From positions 1 through 16,924 of the forward strand of contig DKBS01000096.1 in assembly GCA_002451275.1 (NCBI GenBank): a stretch of DNA of 16,924 bases, in the 5' to 3' direction. Both the position numbers and the translations under genes were made by a program. The DNA comes from Planctomycetaceae bacterium UBA6894 (lineage in GTDB: Bacteria; Planctomycetota; Planctomycetia; Gemmatales; Gemmataceae). The notes under the pieces are model-generated. The model saw nothing but the letters and a program-made list of their open reading frames with translations, was not told the DNA's origin and did not search any database. This document shows, piece after piece, positions 14,528 to 16,924 of the stretch (within the stretch, counting starts at the first letter, position 1; each line of letters begins with the position of its first letter).

Positions 14528-15847
14528 TCAGGGTTGGGCGGACGGGGAAGCCGGAAGGCCCCCCTTCCGGATGCGGGGCATGAGTGGCAGCATGCACATC
14601 ACCACGACCCCGCCCAAAATGAACGGAAGAAGGGCATCCATCTTATAGAGGCTCAGCGCCGCCAGTGGTCCCAGGATACGGGCCATGGCCGAGCAGGATT
14701 GGTTGACCCCCAGCACCTCACCCTGGCGGTTCTCATCGGAACGGCGGCTGACCAGCGATTGAACACTGGGGGTAAGCAAAGCGTACCCCACCACCGCAAG
14801 CACCAGACTGGGGGCCAAAACCGCCATCTTGAGCGCCCAGGGCTGGTCGGCCCGGTGCATCCCCACCACCAGGGCGAGCAGCGCCACGCCCAGACCCATC
14901 AGGGTGATGCCAAGCGCCATGGCCCTTTCCTCGGGCACTCGTTTGGCCAGTCCCCGGTAGGCGCCGTTGGTGAAGGCAAGCACCAACCCGATGCAGGCAA
15001 AAACCAGGAAGTTCTTCTGCTCGGGAAAATCCATCACATCCTTGTTGAGCAGGGCCAGCGTGGACTCAAACCCGCCGAAGCCCAGGGTGGACAGGAACGA
15101 GACCAGCACCACAGGACCAACCGCCGGATCCCGCAACACCTTCGAAAAAGCGGCGGCATCGAACAGTTTGCGGGACGAAGGGGGCCCTCCCTCCCGGCGG
15201 GTTTCCGGCAACTTGACCCACGCCAGCAGCAACGCGACCGCGCTGAGGCCGCTCGCCAGCCAGCCGGTGACCCCCAGTTTCCCCGGGAACAGAAGCAGCG
15301 CCAGGAATCCCAGGATGGGGCCAAAGGTGAAACCGATGCCAAAGGCGGCGCCAATGAGGGCCATGCCCAGCTTGCGCTTTTCGGGCGGGGTGCAGTCGGC
15401 GATCACCGCCTGGGCGGTGCTGATGGTGGCGCCGGCGATTCCAGCCCCGGCCCGTGAGGCAAACAGCAGGGCGACCGCCAGGGCGGCGTTTCCGCCCGAC
15501 AGGTCCGAGGCGATGCCGAACAGGGCGTAAGCCACCACGGATCCAGCCAAACCAACCAGAAGAACAGGCCTGCGCCCGATCCGGTCAGACAAACGACCCC
15601 AGGCCGGCGCAAAAAGGAATTGCATCAACGAGAAGGAGGACATCAGCAGACCGAGCACCAACCCCGAAAGGTTGCTTTTCTCACCAAGAACAGGGGCCAG
15701 GTACTTGTCCGCATAAGCTGGCAAGAGCGGCAAAACGATACCAAAACCAAGCAGGTCAATAAAAACGATCACAAACATCAGCAGGCGGGCAGATTTGCGG
15801 TCTTCCCCATTTGCCGGCGGCGCGGTTGGATTTTCAGCCTGGGACAT
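14528..15847 (-). CDS. MFS transporter, TetA/TCR-like exporter, 439 aa
   Basis: Major facilitator superfamily proton-coupled transporter in the inner membrane, closest in pattern to the TCR/Tet group of 12-helix drug exporters (usually about 400 aa). The first helix carries the group signature FIDLLGFGIVLPLLPAY (29-45). Motif A between helices 2 and 3 is intact: GRLSDRIGRRPVLL (84-97). A hydrophilic N-terminus (1-20) precedes it. Hydrophobic segments recur through the sequence, with a central cytoplasmic loop (around KLPETRREGGPPSSRKLFDAA). The substrate cannot be inferred; relatives export tetracycline but many transport unrelated compounds. The start at 15847 has AAGGAGG 11 bases upstream. 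The frame stays open for 233 more codons opposite the exonuclease gene, but that part has no protein-like character. The lipase gene follows at 23 bases. The gene is divergent from the exonuclease gene. Confidence 0.92.
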   Translation of the reverse strand: MSQAENPTAPPANGEDRKSARLLMFVIVFIDLLGFGIVLPLLPAYADKYLAPVLGEKSNLSGLVLGLLMSSFSLMQFLFAPAWGRLSDRIGRRPVLLVGLAGSVVAYALFGIASDLSGGNAALAVALLFASRAGAGIAGATISTAQAVIADCTPPEKRKLGMALIGAAFGIGFTFGPILGFLALLLFPGKLGVTGWLASGLSAVALLLAWVKLPETRREGGPPSSRKLFDAAAFSKVLRDPAVGPVVLVSFLSTLGFGGFESTLALLNKDVMDFPEQKNFLVFACIGLVLAFTNGAYRGLAKRVPEERAMALGITLMGLGVALLALVVGMHRADQPWALKMAVLAPSLVLAVVGYALLTPSVQSLVSRRSDENRQGEVLGVNQSCSAMARILGPLAALSLYKMDALLPFILGGVVVMCMLPLMPRIRKGGLPASPSAQP

Positions 15848-15858
15848 GTTGGACGTAG

Positions 15859-15865
15859 CCTCCTT
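15859..15865 (-). promoter_or_regulatory. Ribosome binding site of the MFS gene
   Basis: AAGGAGG on the minus strand lies 11 bases before the ATG at 15847, a somewhat long spacing. It supports this start and argues against the much longer open frame running upstream to 16546. Confidence 0.65.
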
Positions 15866-15913
15866 CTCTGCTCCATTTGTACCGGAAGCTGCATCAAGGC
15901 GCATGGTGGGCGC

Positions 15914-15942
15914 TTGCCCGGACCGGGTGATCCGGGTTGAAT
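15914..15942 (+). promoter_or_regulatory. Candidate promoter of the exonuclease gene
   Basis: TTGCCC (15914-15919) and TTGAAT (15937-15942) lie 17 bases apart, each 4 of 6 to consensus, in the 141-base divergent gap. The gap also holds a 12-bp palindrome GCACGCGCGTGC (15956-15967). No clear promoter was found for the divergent MFS gene. Confidence 0.3.
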
Positions 15943-15988
15943 GAATTGGCCTCCCGCACGCGCGTGCCCGGTAGGCCGGGGGAACACC

Positions 15989-16792
15989 ATGAGCTCGGAC
16001 CAGAACCACCAGGCCCCGGGTTGGCTGGTTTTTGACATCGAGACCGTGCCCGATGGCGACCTGATCGCCCGGGTGAAATATCCGCATCTCATCGGCAATC
16101 CGCGCGAGGCCATCCGCCGCGCCATGGAGGAGGCCCTGTCCCGCGGGCGGGGCGATTCCTCCTTTGTGGCGCCCACCTTCATGAAGGTGGTGGCTGCCTG
16201 CGTGATCCGGGTGCGGAAAGACTATTCGGTCGAAAAGATGGTCTGCCTGGACGCCCCGCAGTTCCGCCAGCAGCAGGTGGTGGAGCAGTTCTGGAAAGGG
16301 GTATGCTCGCACGCGCAGGCACCGCTGGTGAGCTTCAACGGGCGTGGCTTTGACCTGCCCGTGATGGAGCTGGCCGCCTTTGACCACGGCATCGACATCA
16401 GCGCCTATATGCCCAGGCGCGAACGGTTCAAGGGAGCCGGATTGCACATCGACCTGCAGGAATTCTTCTCCAACCAGGGGGCGCTGCGTTTTTTCACCGG
16501 CGGTCTGAACCTGCTGGCCAAGCGTGTCGGTTTGCCAGGCAAACAAGGAACCACCGGCGACGATGTGTACGACCTGGTCGAGGCCGGGCGGCTGGACCGG
16601 GTGAACGGCTACTGCCTAGCCGACACGCTGGACACCTACTTTGTGTTCCTGCGCAGTCAGCGGATGATCGGCCGGCTCAAGGAGGCGCAGGAGGCGGAAC
16701 TGCGCCGGGACACCCTGCGCCAGTTGAGGGACATGACACCGCCTTACCCCGGAATCGATGACTATCTGGCCCATTTTGAAAAAACCGGCTGA
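15989..16792 (+). CDS. PolB-like 3'-5' exonuclease, 267 aa
   Basis: Stand-alone DnaQ-fold 3'-5' exonuclease related to the proofreading domain of family B DNA polymerases (DNA_pol_B_exo2-type). It is expected to remove nucleotides from DNA 3' ends using two metal ions. The acidic residues are visible: Asp16 and Glu18 in ExoI (VFDIETVPD, 14-22), Asp122 in ExoII (FNGRGFDLP, 116-124), and the ExoIII pattern Tyr208-x3-Asp212 (YCLADTLDTYFVFLR, 208-222). HIDLQEFF (153-160) is also typical of the family. No polymerase domain follows, and the length is normal for the stand-alone family. The start at 15989 has a G-rich stretch (CCGGGGGAA) upstream; an in-frame ATG at 15941 would add 16 residues of poor quality. 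It is divergent from the MFS gene. Its cellular task, probably DNA repair or end processing, is inferred from the family only. Confidence 0.9.
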   Translation: MSSDQNHQAPGWLVFDIETVPDGDLIARVKYPHLIGNPREAIRRAMEEALSRGRGDSSFVAPTFMKVVAACVIRVRKDYSVEKMVCLDAPQFRQQQVVEQFWKGVCSHAQAPLVSFNGRGFDLPVMELAAFDHGIDISAYMPRRERFKGAGLHIDLQEFFSNQGALRFFTGGLNLLAKRVGLPGKQGTTGDDVYDLVEAGRLDRVNGYCLADTLDTYFVFLRSQRMIGRLKEAQEAELRRDTLRQLRDMTPPYPGIDDYLAHFEKTG

Positions 16793-16924
16793 AAACAGGT
16801 ACAGGGTGCCCGCCTTGAAAAATCACGCCTGAACCGGACGGGAGCTTGGACATTCTGGAAGCCTTTTACGGCACCTGCTGGCGGCTTAACTTTTCACCAG
16901 CGCCCCAGCCTTTACCCCGGCATC
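16793..16924. other. Window end, no gene assigned
   Basis: The last 132 bases after the exonuclease gene hold no recognised gene. A minus-strand frame entering at the window edge reads DAGVKAGALVKS and then stops at 16886, which could be the C-terminus of a gene lying further right. A plus-strand frame from 16819 also stays open to the edge. Both are too short to call. Confidence 0.3.

Noticed and set aside
15956..15967. 12-bp palindrome GCACGCGCGTGC in the divergent MFS-exonuclease gap
   Set aside because: Alternating GC palindromes of this size arise easily in GC-rich DNA; no second copy or flanking symmetry was found, so I do not call an operator.
15848..16546. 233-codon N-terminal extension of the MFS frame
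   Set aside because: It lies opposite the exonuclease gene, has no protein-like character, and the ribosome site before 15847 with a normal MFS N-terminus supports the short form.
1..16924. CRISPR arrays, tRNA or rRNA genes, riboswitches, insertion sequences
   Set aside because: No regularly spaced repeats, cloverleaf-like or conserved rRNA segments, or transposase motifs were recognised by eye in any gap; a Rfam/tRNAscan run would settle small RNAs.

Overview
The window comes from a GC-rich bacterium, most likely a member of the Planctomycetota. The main reason is the pair at 1335-5925: a very large exported protein with the planctomycete cytochrome C / PSD1 architecture, followed by a Tat-exported DUF1501 protein. 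This pair is greatly expanded in Planctomycetota and also occurs in Verrucomicrobiota, so the phylum is likely but not proven. Several genes have good Shine-Dalgarno sequences. No rRNA, tRNA, CRISPR array, transposase or integrase was recognised. Thirteen protein genes fill most of the window, and no gap exceeds 300 bases (the largest is about 250).

Layout. (1) 129-1205, minus: an unrecognised secreted protein. (2) 1335-5925, minus: the PSD1/cytochrome gene and the DUF1501 gene, overlapping by 11 bases and ending near a hairpin. (3) A 250-base divergent promoter region. (4) 6176-8944, plus: a sulfate ABC importer operon with binding protein, CysT and CysW, joined by 4- and 11-base overlaps and with no ATPase gene beside it. 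(5) 9075-10751, plus: a thiamine-diphosphate 2-oxo-acid decarboxylase (pyruvate/indolepyruvate decarboxylase type) behind an AT-rich leader. (6) A strong hairpin between convergent genes, then 10844-11419, minus: an SRPBCC protein. (7) 11540-12862, minus: clpX with a clear intrinsic terminator, preceded at 13049-13450 by a small membrane protein with a SHOCT-like segment. (8) 13638-15847, minus: a TetA-type MFS exporter followed 23 bases later by an alpha/beta-hydrolase lipase. (9) 15989-16792, plus: a PolB-like 3'-5' exonuclease, divergent from the exporter gene.

Working together: the cytochrome/DUF1501 pair probably acts outside the cytoplasmic membrane, possibly in polysaccharide or sulfated-substrate breakdown, although its biochemistry is not established. 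The sulfate importer supplies sulfur and must borrow an ATPase encoded elsewhere. The remaining genes are housekeeping or stand-alone units. I found no clear new defence or mobile system. The best leads are the beta-rich module inserted in the PSD1 region, the importer lacking cysA, and the compositionally distinct decarboxylase gene.
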